Position numbers and translations under genes: made by a program
Notes under the pieces: generated by a model
Told to the model about the DNA's origin: nothing
Databases searched by the model: none
Seen by the model: only the letters and a program-made list of their open reading frames with translations
Part shown: one piece after another, positions 33,796 through 44,804 of the stretch
How positions within the stretch are numbered: the stretch's first letter is position 1
Layout of the letters: every line of letters starts with the position of its first letter
DNA from: Spisula solida
Taxonomy: Eukaryota; Mollusca; Bivalvia; Venerida; Mactridae
Assembly: GCA_947247005.1 (NCBI GenBank)
Contig: OX365949.1
Location: 1,932,001-1,996,000 of the forward strand
Length of the DNA: 64,000 nucleotides
Direction of reading: 5' to 3'

Positions 33796-36700
33796 GCGTA
33801 GGTTCAAGTTTCAAGTTTTATTTGTAGTCAAAGCCCATATGGGCATCTGACATAATATAACATTTGACAACGTAAATAACAAGCAACAAACAACAACAAA
33901 TGGCAATATTTACAAAATGTATATGTATGTGGAGGATGAACAAAGAGAAAAAAAATAATAAAATAAAATTGTATGATATTTTAACCAATGAATTTTTTTA
34001 ATGTATTTATGTATATATAAGAGGAAGAAAACTTAATTTAATAAACAAGGCTTAATTTTCCAACAGAAGGATGACTGTAAATGTTGGTGAAGAAATCATA
34101 TAATATTATTATTGTTATAATATACATTTATGTATGTGTAAAATACGAAAGTTAATTAAAAAGACATAATGTACTTGCATTATTATAGGTTTGACTGTAA
34201 TTATATGTAGGTGGAAGAAAAGTTAATTAAACAGGCTTGATGTTAATACAAATATTTGACTGCATATGTATATGCACATGGAAAATAAGGAAGTAAATTG
34301 GAATGACATAATGTTCTTACAGAAGATTGACTGTATATATATGCATCATTATGCAGATGAGAAAAATGTTATTACTTAAAAGAAGACATAATTTTCTCTC
34401 AGAAAATTGACAATTTTAATAGTGTTTCCTTCTTATCACTATTCATAAGACCTGAAAATTTAACAGCATTAGGATGATTAAAGTAATATTCATCTAGATA
34501 TGTTTTCCTATCGTCATTAAAATAAATGCAATTAAAAAGATAATGAAACTCGTCACCCAACAGATTAGAGTTGCATAGATTACAAACCCGCTGTTCCCTC
34601 ACAATATTATCACATCTACCCCTTTCAATAGGTAATTTGTGGTTCATACATCTAAACTTACATAGTGAAATAGCAAGATGAGCAGGCAAAATATTAAAAT
34701 AATGCTCAAATTCAAACTTGTGCTTGTACAATTTATAATTTAAACATTTACTAGAATTAGTTACAATGCTATTCCAATTTTGAATAAATTGATTATCAGC
34801 CTAATATTAATGACTTTCTTAAAAGCAGAAAGTGATGGAGTGCTTTGTTGCAGCCAATAATTAGTAAAACCAAGGGAATTCAAAGTATCACGGACATAAC
34901 GTATCCATGGAAAATTTGCATTATTTCTTTCAAATAACAAAAAGGACGTCCATAACATTACAAATTTTATCTTCTTTAGAATTCAAAAGTCGACACCAAA
35001 AATTAAGAACTCTACTTTTAATGCGGGTCGACAATGGGATGATGCCAAGATCACCATATAACATACAATTCGGTGTACTTTGCTTTAAATTCAAAATAAT
35101 TTTTAGGTATTTCAGTTGAAATCTATCAATAATATCAACATTTTCAATCCCCTAAACTTCCGAACCATATAATAAAATAGGCGTCACCATAGTATCAAAC
35201 AAATGTAACTGCATGTCAATGGGTAAAAACAATTTTCTAGCCTTTTTGATAATAGAAAACATAGCCTTACGAGCCTGATCCAATAAATATGTTCTAGTTT
35301 TACCAAATCTACCATTATATGAAAATTGAACACCTAGATACGAAATATGGTCAACAATATCCAAAATATCTTCCTCAAACCGAAAAACTGGAGCATTGCG
35401 TAAACCTTTTGTTTTTCCAGAATATAACCACCTTCGTTTTTGCTACATTAACTTTTAAACCCCATAGATCGCAATACTCTGACATAGCATTTAAAGCCAA
35501 TTGTAAATCACCTGCACTTTCAGCCACGATAACAATATCATCTGCATATAAAAGCAAAAATAGTCTAACTAGGACCTCTACATCATCATCACTTAACATA
35601 TGGTCTACATTTTCGGACAAAAACTGTAACCCAGTATACTTTCTAGACATTAAATCAGTTAAGTCATTCAAAAACAATGAGAATAGTACAGGCGACAAAT
35701 GTTCACCCTGTCTAACACCGGTCTGACTGACAAAGAAATCAGACAGAATATTATTTGCCTTAACACAAGATTTAGCTTTTTCATACGTATTAAAAATAAT
35801 TGTAAAATATTTCCCATCAATATTATAACTAAGAATCTTCAGCCATAATGCTATTCTATTCACCGAATCAAAAGCTTTGCGGTTATCTACAAAAGCACAG
35901 TATACTTTCTTATTCTTAACTAAATACATATCAATTAAAATGTGTGATCAATAGTACCATACTGTTTTCGAAAACCAGCCTGTTCTTCACATAAGACATT
36001 ATTATTCTCCAAAAACAAGTTTAATCTTAGATTTAACAATGAAGTAAATAGCTTTCCAAAGCAACTAAGAATGGTAATACCCCTATAGTTATAGGATCAT
36101 TGACATCACCATTGTTTTTATACAATGACAGAATAATACCTTTACTACAGACATCCGGAAAAATACCAGAATCAAGAATGATATTAAACTGTTTACAAAA
36201 CACATGTAACATCTCAGGATGGACGTTCTTAAGATATTCGTTTAAGATGTTGTCAAACATTGAGGATGCTTTATTGTTCTTCAACAAGTTGATTGCTTTT
36301 TCAATCTCAACCACAGAGAATGGAGAATTAAGCGACACATTATAATCGGAAATATTGTCTAAATCTAATTCATCAATATCTATATTTGCAAAATTGGAGT
36401 TCTAATTACTGAAATGATCATAAAATACTTCACTAGAAATTTTATGAACAATGTTTATTTAATAAACTCCAATATGATTTTGGGTCATTTTTTTAGACCT
36501 TTGATTTTTTACTTTTTGCTCATTATCAGTTTTGAACTTTTTGTTAAATTCTTTTTCATAAAGCTTACTATTTTCGGTCATGGCTCCTTTGTTTGCATCA
36601 GATTTATTTTTTCTATAAACATTTCTACTGGTGAACTAAGAGCGTCTCAAGTTTTACATTGTTCATCAAACCATGGCTTACAAGGTTTCGAAGGCTTCTT

Positions 36701-36815
36701 TTGTTTATAAACCTTCTTTTGTTGCACAAAAACACATTTTTGGGCAGCAGTAACAATAATATTAGAGACGTATAAATGCCGATTGCATCATTCTGGAAAA
36801 TTAGTAGATCCATGA
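33796..36815 (-). pseudogene. 5'-truncated LINE with near-complete RT
   Basis: On the minus strand: a linker with KPCKPWFDEQCK (end of the endonuclease region, about 36.7 kb), SVVEIEKAINLLKNNKASS, a frameshift near 36090, AFVDNRKAFDSVNRIALW (motif A), TGVRQGEHLSPVLFSLFLND (motif B), and LLLYADDIVIVAES (catalytic YADD intact). Then come GLKVNVAKTKVV, ISYLGVQFSYNGRF and a C-terminal zinc knuckle RVCNLCNSNLLGDEFHYLF. Several frameshifts and stops occur after 35400. A 3' UTR follows, ending in repeated CTTGAAA. No ORF1 or full endonuclease is present. Clade not assigned. Confidence 0.85.
34005..34395 (-). repeat. Degenerate tandem repeats in LINE 3' UTR
   Basis: About five diverged units of roughly 75-85 bases share GAAGAAAA-TTAATTAA, GACATAATGT and TTGACTGTA-like motifs. 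They lie between the end of the RT frame and the LINE 3' tail. Confidence 0.5.
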
Positions 36816-37796
36816 TGAGTGTACATAATTATTCTTTGTTCAGCGTTTAAGCATGAAACACATATAAAACAATTTTTGCACATTATCCATTTTACATTTT
36901 TGGTTATCCTTAAAAATGCTTTATATTTGAAGTATTGCATTTTATGCTACACTGCCGCTTCCGTAGCTCGATACCGGTGGCGAGAAAATATACGGATTTT
37001 TCAAGTTAAACATATAATTTAGGCGAAAATATTGTCAGCGAGGTCGTAAAAAAATGTTGTCATTGTGTTCAAAAAAGACTTTTTACAAAGTCTTATAATT
37101 TGGCTCAAATAAACGCGATTTTTGTACCGCTTTATGCAGCCACCACCCTGACGTGCATTCGAAATATCTCGCATATTGTCGCTCAATGAATTCAGCAATC
37201 CCGGAAAACTGGGTTTACCCTGTAATGTCGATATGGTAAATGTAGTTCTATACGTGACTGTACATGTATGTGGTAGTAGGGGGGTATTAATGGGATTATA
37301 TAAGATTCAGAGAGATCTTGTTTATTTCTAGTAGTACATAAACAAGAGGCAAGTTAAGCATGACCAATATATTAACCCTACAACTTTCTAAGGTCAACAT
37401 AACTGACAGTAAAAGAGGACGTGTATTTTCTACAAAACGTTTTTGATCCGTTTACAATTTACTTCAGTTTAGTCAGTAAACTGCTTCCCAGGCGAATGAA
37501 GTTTAGCCTAAGGCCATCAGCGCTGGCAGCGCTTTGATTATTACATGTCGGGTGAATAGATTGAACAAAAAGGACAAAATAACTGTATTTTAAAAAAACC
37601 CTACAAATATCCTAAGACTGCACATCCATTTGTTCAGCTAAGACGGCACGTCAAAAGTGAAACGATCCATCGTGTAATTTTCTCAACATGATGACCATCT
37701 GTTATGTTATTTGTTTGTGTTGATCAAGTGTTGGCCCTTTATTTTCCCTCTTAGCATCGACTATATTTCGTCAACATCGAGTGGAAAATAACACTT
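36816..37796. other. Intergenic, no recognised feature
   Basis: About 1 kb with no convincing exon or transposon end. I looked here for a seven-helix exon belonging to gene A (minus strand) and saw none. Confidence 0.45.
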
Positions 37797-38400
37797 ACAA
37801 GTCCTTTTAGCTCCAAGTCGACGCTATTTGGCTGTCAGTCTTGGTTTTTGACCGGAGGGGACTATTGGTTTGCCATCAGTCCGTCAGTTTTGGTTCTGAC
37901 GGGAATTGTGGTTGCTATGGCAACATACACATTGAATATGGCTTTAAACCGGTAGGGGCCTTATTTATTGCTTGCAATTCTTAATGGCTTGTTCATTACG
38001 TCATATCTCGATTTGTTCAATTACGTCATTTTACTAATTGAAAGTAGATCATACGACTATACGTTTTAATACTGTTATTTAACTTTTGAGACTAAAGGCT
38101 GCTAAAACTATGTAGTTCAGCAGTTTTACTGTTGTAACTAGGTCATTCAGAGTAGACATTCCGCCTTTTGTTTGCTGAATCTTTTCTACTGGGTCATTCA
38201 GCTAGTTTTAATTTATTATACTTTTCGACAGCTTGGACTTGGGCGGATCTGCGCTTGTTTAGTTGGGCATTGTGCTTTGTGTGTTTTTAATGTTTTCTGT
38301 GCTCGGCTGGTTAAGTTGAGTGCTGCCTTCCCTGTCTGACTTAATATAATCTTTTTACCCCAAAAATGACGTCACACACCACGTGGTATGGCCACACTGG
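37797..38400 (+). mobile_element. Palindrome-bearing element with SINE-like insertion
   Basis: The outer parts (about 37797-37844 and 38358-38400) match the short copy at 32620-32735 in inverted orientation, including the ACCACGTGGT palindrome at 38379-38388. The middle (about 37845-38357) is a separate insertion. Confidence 0.6.
37845..38357 (+). mobile_element. SINE-like element, longest copy
   Basis: It contains internal GGTCATTCAGC repeats and GACTTGGGCGGATCTGCGC, and ends TTAATATAATCTTTTT. The last ~300 bases match 47861-48218 closely. The 3' end matches 4193-4283. There is no poly(A) tail and no protein-coding frame. Comparison with 32620-32735 gives approximate ends, so this is an insertion. 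Confidence 0.65.
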
Positions 38401-38833
38401 TCTTTTAGGTCTTATGAGGTCTTTTAGTCTATTGACAGTTAGGACTTGGACTTTAGATGTTTTGACAGCTGAAATTTGGACCTTTCACTTTCTCATTTAG
38501 TTAAGTGTTGGACATTGTGTTGTGTAATTGTGATTGTACGGCGACGTAACTTCGCCTTAATACTGGAAGGTATATTTTGAAGTTACAATATAAAGTCGCA
38601 ACTTCTTGTACCGAAGCAACAATGCTCACGAGGACAGGTTTTAACTGTGGAACTCTGCGGCTCCCTGCAGGCTTATTTGTGGGCCTATGTAGGTCTGTAA
38701 AAGTTCATTTTAAATGCAGTTTAACATTCGTTTAACATGTTTATTCATCAAAATATGTTATTGAAATGATTAAGGAATTTCTTAATATAAATCATTATTA
38801 TATAGGACATAAATAGGTAAACAGAAATCGTTG
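38401..38833. other. Non-coding, nothing recognised
   Basis: Sequence between the SINE-like copy and the left limit of array unit A. It lacks the 1-kb flank found before units B and C. Confidence 0.4.
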
Positions 38834-39160
38834 TCTTTTAGGTTAGGCATACTCGTGTATACTTCATATTGCTCGATCATCAGTCAAACAAACGATGACC
38901 GTTTTGATTACTACGCTAAAATTATTAAAGTTGTCTAGGAGATTTATCTGAACTTCTTCGTAAGATTCACAACCATCTTTTACATTTAGGTTGTCCGCTT
39001 ATTAACCTGGCGGTAAATATTTTTACAATGAGGATAATAAAAAGACAAGACAAACTCATTATAAACTTCCTACGTGTTTCTTAGTTCAATGGACTTTCAA
39101 AATACGTCTGCCGTCAATTTCTGTCCGTTTAGTTTGTCTAGCATTCATTAACATCGATAT

Positions 39161-39991
39161 TTACCCATTGATAACCAACACCAAAACTAAGTAAGCAAAC
39201 ACAACATTTTTATAATTATCCAGAGCACGAGAACTGAAGCCTTTGTTCTGATTGAATCGATCCAAACATATGCTAATCTTGCCAGTGTCGGAATATCTAT
39301 ACTGTGTTGAGGACAAGGATTCGTTTGTTAGCGTAAAGAGCCTGTTATCTCCCTCACCTGGCCGTGTTCGCGTCTCTTCTGGAAGAAGTTCAATTTGATC
39401 ACACAAGAATAGTTCATTTAAAGTTGCGTGTGTGACATCATATACATCAAGGGGGACATATATGGGTAACAAGTATCTATCAATAGCGTTTTCGAAAGAA
39501 CTATGCATATTTACGAATACATAGTCCTCGTCGACTTCATGATATAAGTTTACCATTGATGATGTTTTGGGTTCTTTCGAATAACGTTCATACCGATTAA
39601 AGTTTACTTGAAGGCGGTATGTTCTGGTTCCAGCAATGAGCTGCCATGTCTCTTGCAGTGTACGACTCAGTACATTCCGCAGTCTTGAAGGATTCACGCT
39701 CGAGCCCGGATAAGATGATATGACCACCAAATATTCTATATATTTTTTATCAAATGAAGGTCTATATAATGTCGCAACATTCCAAGCTTTCATGGCATTC
39801 CGTTTCAACCATCTTGCATCTTTTTCCGATGTGTGCTTTAATTCAAATATAGCCGATATATCTATCCTGTCAATAGGTGTTAGTCTTAAGACAACACTAA
39901 ATGGTCCACCAATCCATTCGTTACTGTAATATCCACATTCGCCTCCAAGTCGTAATTGTCCCCATGTACACAATACACGGCGACATTCTGT
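39161..39991 (-). CDS. Gene A exon 2: ectodomain C-part and hydrophobic tail
   Basis: Second exon of gene A. It opens after an acceptor (TTTATTTACAG, minus strand) in phase 0 with TECRRVLCTWGQLRL and continues to a stop at 39161, 276 residues. It ends in a short hydrophobic run (VVFAYLVLVLVING). The tail could be a GPI-attachment signal (SSRALDN before it), or the first half of a membrane helix if splicing continues. The stop overlaps a donor-like G|GTAAAT. In the family of molluscan secretin/Methuselah-like receptors, seven helices would follow, but none is visible downstream. I see no frameshift. The assignment to that family is by resemblance only. Confidence 0.72.
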   Translation of the reverse strand, partial: TECRRVLCTWGQLRLGGECGYYSNEWIGGPFSVVLRLTPIDRIDISAIFELKHTSEKDARWLKRNAMKAWNVATLYRPSFDKKYIEYLVVISSYPGSSVNPSRLRNVLSRTLQETWQLIAGTRTYRLQVNFNRYERYSKEPKTSSMVNLYHEVDEDYVFVNMHSSFENAIDRYLLPIYVPLDVYDVTHATLNELFLCDQIELLPEETRTRPGEGDNRLFTLTNESLSSTQYRYSDTGKISICLDRFNQNKGFSSRALDNYKNVVFAYLVLVLVING

Positions 39992-40010
39992 CTGTAAATA
40001 AAGCAAGATA

Positions 40011-40620
40011 CAGGGTGTTAAAAAGAAAGTACACTGTTTCAGTGTCTATGTATCAAACCTCTTCATTCTGATATCGCACAGAAAATTTGCACATGTATAG
40101 ACAAGAGATGTAAGTTTTTTCTGGTACCAGTTTCAAGATTATAGCTTGGATATTTTTAAGAAAAGTGTCCAAAAAATTTACCAAAACTACCTTATTTTGC
40201 CCGTGACATCTATTCAGTGATTTATGACGTTCTCAAGATGTCTACCCTTCTGGCGTTTCCGATCTTGCACTCGTTCTTTGAATATTTTGATTACATTCGG
40301 ACACGAGTCTAAGCAAATATTCGTTACCTTCTCTCTAGAAGTTCCTCATGAACATAGACGTGTCTGTTGGCTTTGGGCTGGACCTTAGCTAGTTCACATA
40401 GCCCCTCCCAAAAAGAAGTCGAAATGATTTAGATGGGTCACACAGCAGTCGTATTTCCTAGAAATTACTTTAAAACAGTAACTGTTTCATGTTATTAATC
40501 CAACCCCTTAAGTAAAATGTGTGGCTCTGATACATCTTGCATGAACCATGCACCATTGAAAACAATATATCACCTGTGGCGTTTAGGAATGAACTTGTTT
40601 AAATAGGCTAGTAACGGGTT
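40011..40620 (-). mobile_element. Mariner-like remnant in gene A intron
   Basis: It starts CAGGGTGTTAAAAAGAAAGT next to a TA, 20 bases upstream of the exon-2 boundary. It contains decayed transposase C-terminus on the minus strand (CDFFLWG-like region near 40410-40440, then GRHLENVI). The opposite inverted repeat is missing. Same family as 1064-2044. Confidence 0.7.
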
Positions 40621-42044
40621 GAGTTTATTTTTTCTCTTGGTCTTTCTGAATAGTTAGTGGTCAGGACGTTTGATAGGGTAAGGTTTGTTAAGATGATAGC
40701 AAACAATAAGCACAATTGTAGCTTAATACATACTGAAGAGATATGTGAAATGAAAAAGGTATGTCGCGGTTCTATTTAAGGAGAATTACTAAAATCCTGA
40801 TATTTCGCAATTTATTCATTTTTACATTAAAATCGATAGTTTCTGTTGTTAAAATCATTTCATGAATGTACAAACACATATTATTTAAACATTCCTAGAC
40901 ACTTTTGGTATTGATAGGAAAATTCACAATTTTTTTAGAAAACAAGAATAGACAAATTGACTGCTTAAAAGAAAAAAAAATACACAAAATTAGCCGTAGC
41001 TAAAAACTACATCGATGATCAATATAATTTTTATTGCTCATTTTGTTGATAAAATTGTACTAAATCGAAAAGTTAAATAAATAAGATAGGTCATTGTACT
41101 AGTTTTTGCGCTATGACGTCATTATTGTCCCCCTATATCATAAAAACCTTAGTGAAATTGCGTAAAAGTGATGCATTATCTGCGAGGAAAAATTATTCTA
41201 ATACCAAAAGAGTAATTACATTTGTATATTATATGCATGAAAGTATAGTTAATATGAACTTAGAAGAAATTTACGTGTTACAAGAATTGTTTTAGGTGCA
41301 TTTACGTCGTAATTGTGTCTCTTTGCAATGAATATTGAGATAAAATGGCACAAAAATGCCAAATTAGTACATTTTGCACATATGTTTTCCCTATAATTTC
41401 TAGACTTGTCATAATTTATTTTTGCCTAAGGATGTTGATTAAAGTGTACTTTATCTAAAAATTTCAATAAAACACAGGTGATCACGCTACGCTTTGTGCT
41501 ATTATGACTGAATTATTTCCCCTGTTTCCCAATTTGGCAGTGACGTCGCATTCCATATATCAAGGGGGCACAGATCGGCCCTGAATTGATCACTTGAATA
41601 ATCTTCACAGTTTAATCAAGAGATCATCATTTTATTCCCTATATATCAGTGAATGGGGTTCTGTGTAGTCCCAGGCAATACAAACACTTATTATAAATGG
41701 ATGAAATTGTAAACGCTATTTCACTTAGAGAGTGTTCATATTATTTACTCAGTGAATTTAGTTTTTACCCAAAAGTACCCATGTTTATATTAACCCTAGA
41801 TAGTGTCACGACAAACATTTTGCCCTATTTTCACGACGATCCTGTGCAAAACGTGGACTATATCCCCGTTTAAGGTTTATGCATAAACAACTGTATCAGG
41901 CGTCCTTAAGTCAGCATACACGTCTATGCTCCTGTGGAACATCAACATAGAAGATAAGAAGATCAGTTTTGACAAATGTTCAAATGTACTCAATAGTTTC
42001 AAAGGAAGCGAATTATGTCTACACGTAGACAACATCAAACATAC
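40621..42044 (-). other. Rest of gene A intron
   Basis: AT-rich intron, near-identical to 58216-59652 in gene B apart from small indels. A 60-codon open frame at 41113-41295 is incidental. Confidence 0.6.
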
Positions 42045-43004
42045 CTTGAATGATTGCACCAAGACTTCTGACGGACCGCATTCATTGTTACTGTCGTCCT
42101 CTACCATTGGGGTTTCCTCTGCGACATTTATACCGTCTAATATAGCAGTGAAAGGTCCACTAAATGGGTTCTTGTGGTCGACATCTTTGCACATGGTATT
42201 TGTACTTCCTTCTGTCTCGTATGTGTTGCAAAGGTAACAGAATATATTAGCGTATACCATACGAGTGTATTGATTTTGCGAAAATGTAGCATTAAACATT
42301 GGACAGTAATCCCAGAACGACTGCCATACTTTTGAACGACCCGTAACGTTACATTCTCGTATCGCATTGTTCATGCATTCTCTTGATTTGACGCCTGTAT
42401 GCTTCGGAGGGATATACGCTAGACGACATCCCGTGGTTGTCTTACTACTGCCGGTTAAAAGTTTATGAGTGTCGAATGTATGATCTTCGTAGCCCCTTGG
42501 ACATTCAACTGCCATCTTCCAGGGAATAATATCGTAAACTTCGTTGCATAAAGCACATTCTGAATTGACGAAAATCTCTCCTGTTTGTGATGAAAGGACA
42601 GGTGCAAATGATGTATAATCAGTGTTGTTTACTTCGCACAATGTCTTTCTACTATCGATGTCTGGATTTAGGTGATGTGAACATGAATGTATCATGATAT
42701 AGCTTTTAGCGGTGGTGTTTTCCTGTGCTACTATTGGTGATGTACATTTCCGCAATACGTCCGTTTCACCGGAATCAAAACAGCAATTACCATATACTTC
42801 ACATCCGGGTTTACATGAGCACGAGCTACAGCATGATCGACTTGTATTGTCACTTTCCAAAACACTGGAGTTAGCATTTTCCTCACAAAATGAGGAATAT
42901 GGACATAACTCTTGTAACTGTGGAAGGAACGTCCACTTTTGTCCCGAATGAACCTGTAATCTATAGCTTAGCAACGAAAGAAAGAAAATTAATTTCATCC
43001 TCAT
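42045..43004 (-). CDS. Gene A exon 1: signal peptide and Cys-rich ectodomain
   Basis: The ATG at 43004 begins a signal peptide (MRMKLIFFLSLLSYRLQVHS). Nine cysteines follow between residues 34 and 75 in a CCSSCSCKPGCEVYGNCC pattern typical of somatomedin-B-like domains. Then comes a ~240-residue region with paired cysteines (NSECALCNEVYD, YANIFCYLCNTYE), the style found in ectodomains of lophotrochozoan secretin/Methuselah-like receptors. Several NxT/NxS sites suggest heavy glycosylation. The exon is 960 bases (320 codons) and ends TTCAAG|GTATGT, phase 0; reading past this donor gives a spurious longer frame to 41877. Together with exon 2 it makes 596 aa. Ligand unknown. Confidence 0.78.
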
Positions 43005-43116
43005 TTTTCTTCAAAACACGTAACGTGCACAAACGTAGAATAATTGGAATAACCCAAGATATACTCTGAATCCCGAAGTATACCCGAGTCACAAAGTCAA
43101 ATCAGAAAGAGCTGCT

Positions 43117-43127
43117 GTATTTATAAC
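43117..43127 (-). promoter_or_regulatory. TATA box of gene A
   Basis: GTTATAAATAC on the minus strand, 113-123 bases before the start codon. It is conserved at exactly the same distance in gene B. The expected transcription start is about 43.09 kb. Confidence 0.6.
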
Positions 43128-43192
43128 ACTTGAAAAGCACTTAAATGACGCACGAGGCGTCAACAGTGCAATGCATTTTCTTTTAATCGTTA

Positions 43193-43210
43193 TATTTTAA
43201 CGTTAAAATA
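43193..43210. repeat. 18-bp perfect palindrome at Ngaro left end
   Basis: TATTTTAACGTTAAAATA lies 3 bases inside the inferred left end of the element. It could be a recombinase or second-strand recognition site; that is an inference. Confidence 0.5.
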
Positions 43211-43655
43211 ATTTATTAGGCGATAACAACCGAGGTAATACAAATGAGGGTTATAAACATTGGGGAATGAAGATTAAGTTAGCGTGCATTGGTTGAAAAT
43301 AAAACGGGGGGAATTTGAAGGCGGGGCTTAAATTATTTTGCAAACCAGTTTGAATTCTGTCACTGTCGGTGAAACACTACTTGTTGTTATTGAGTGTATG
43401 AAGAAAACATATTTATAAGGCGATTTATTGATCAGGGCCTACTGGAAATTGAAAGCTGAAACTACCGATACATTACTGGAAACAAAGACGTTTAAAGACA
43501 GTTAAACAGATGGCTAGGACCTATAGGGCCTACCTCAATAGAACATAGACTGTCAGAAGGCAGTTCTAGTGAAGTATCATTAAACTTTTTATGAATTGTT
43601 GATCGATTGAACTATTTTATATTCATAAATATATGTGTGGAGAGTCGTGATAACA

Positions 43656-44060
43656 ATGAGTGACGATAATAAACGACAAAGAAAAAAGATGAAAAAAATG
43701 AACGAAGCTGGTCGAGAAGGGGTGGAGTTAGTAGGAGACGAAGAGGGTGTGGCCGGTGCACTATCGCCGCTCAAGAAGGAGATGGAAAATAGTGATTCCG
43801 AGGACGAAATGATAGCGATGCAAAGAGAATTGGAGAACTTAGAAAAAGAAGAACATATTTTACGAGGTAGACGAGAGAAAGAGGACCTCGCTCGTCGTCT
43901 GGAAGAGAAGCGAAAGACGGTTCAGAATTTAAAGGGTACGAACTTTATTAAACATTTGCCTAGACGTAGTAAACATGAAAAAGTGTACCAGAAGTCGGAT
44001 AACAATAGTGAACCGGATAAAATAACTTTAAGAACCTTAAGAGACAGAACTACACTGTAA
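43656..44060 (+). CDS. Ngaro gag-like ORF, part 1
   Basis: ATG at 43656 (the frame is open from GTG 43635). The product is highly charged and coiled-coil-like, with EEDEMIAMQRELENLEKEE-type heptads and a basic C-terminus, as in the N-terminal part of DIRS/Ngaro gag proteins. It ends in TAA, and the same frame restarts at 44082 after one further stop, so it may be one gag interrupted by stops or two ORFs. Confidence 0.6.
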   Translation: MSDDNKRQRKKMKKMNEAGREGVELVGDEEGVAGALSPLKKEMENSDSEDEMIAMQRELENLEKEEHILRGRREKEDLARRLEEKRKTVQNLKGTNFIKHLPRRSKHEKVYQKSDNNSEPDKITLRTLRDRTTL

Positions 44061-44081
44061 AGTTAAAAAAAATTAGGCAAC

Positions 44082-44792
44082 ATGGGTTTAGATAGCTTTA
44101 GTGAGAGTGAGAGTGATGAGTCAGAGTTATCATCAAGCAGTGACGGGGGGAGGAGAGTAAAAATAAAAAGGAAAACAAAGAAATCCACAAAATCTGGTAT
44201 TCAATCTAAATCTTCTGATAGAGTTAAAAACACACAAAGATATCCGCATGCACAGCTTAGATATGAATTTGTCCAAAAACGCATGCAGTTTGAAGACTTA
44301 ACATTCAGCCTATTTGTAGCAGGTGAATTAGAAATAATCACAGATACAGAAACAAAATCAAGGGAAAGCAAAGGCAGGGCTAACCTTATAAAAAGAATTA
44401 TGTATTTAAACTCAACATTTAGTTTTCAAAGCCTAAAATCTTATTACGCAGCAGTATTAAGGGAAATAGAAATGGGGGAGAAATCATGGGGTGACAACTT
44501 TCATTATTTAGAAACAGGGATATTAACAAGGTACACAGGTCAAAAACAGAGTTACAACCAATCTAACAGAGAGGAAAACAAGGTAGAAGCAAACGATTCA
44601 AATGGCAAATCACTGTGGTTTTGCTCATTTTACCAGAGAAACAAATGCTCACACACAACAGATCACATGGCAGTATTCAAAGGGAAAATGAGACTGGCAA
44701 AGCATGTATGTGCATCATGCTGGTTAAAGGACAAAAATAAAGTTGAACACCCAGAAAGTTCATCTGAATGCCCATACACAAAAAGTACATGA
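44082..44792 (+). CDS. Ngaro gag-like ORF, part 2 (zinc-binding)
   Basis: 236 residues. It starts with an acidic/Ser-rich and then a Lys-rich region, followed by a helical capsid-like part (FVQKRMQFEDLTFSLFVAGE) and a Cys/His cluster (WFCSFYQRNKCSHTTDH ... CASCW ... CPY) resembling the zinc knuckles at the C-terminus of DIRS/Ngaro gag. It ends with TGA. The pol frame continues in the same frame after another TAA. Confidence 0.65.
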   Translation: MGLDSFSESESDESELSSSSDGGRRVKIKRKTKKSTKSGIQSKSSDRVKNTQRYPHAQLRYEFVQKRMQFEDLTFSLFVAGELEIITDTETKSRESKGRANLIKRIMYLNSTFSFQSLKSYYAAVLREIEMGEKSWGDNFHYLETGILTRYTGQKQSYNQSNREENKVEANDSNGKSLWFCSFYQRNKCSHTTDHMAVFKGKMRLAKHVCASCWLKDKNKVEHPESSSECPYTKST

Positions 44793-44804
44793 CAAGCGTA
44801 AAGG

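Larger units (their letters stand above)
38834..43189 (-). repeat. Gene-array unit A (edge copy)
   Basis: Homologous to 56437-60797 (unit B) and to 62837-64000 (unit C, cut by the window end). The shared sequence starts at TCTTTTAGGTTAGG and runs through the gene to TTTTAATCG. It lacks the extra 1-kb flank of units B and C, consistent with being the end unit of the array. Confidence 0.9.

Noticed and set aside
36819..37796. Seven-helix exon for gene A
   Set aside because: The hydrophobic short frames here lack helix spacing, splice sites and receptor motifs.
41113..41295. 60-codon frame in gene A intron
   Set aside because: The matching region of gene B has an extra base near the start (AAACCTTTAG), so the frame is not preserved.
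41877..42044. Continuation of gene A exon 1 past residue 320
   Set aside because: A consensus donor TTCAAG|GTATGT precedes it and joins in phase with exon 2; the extra residues read intron sequence.
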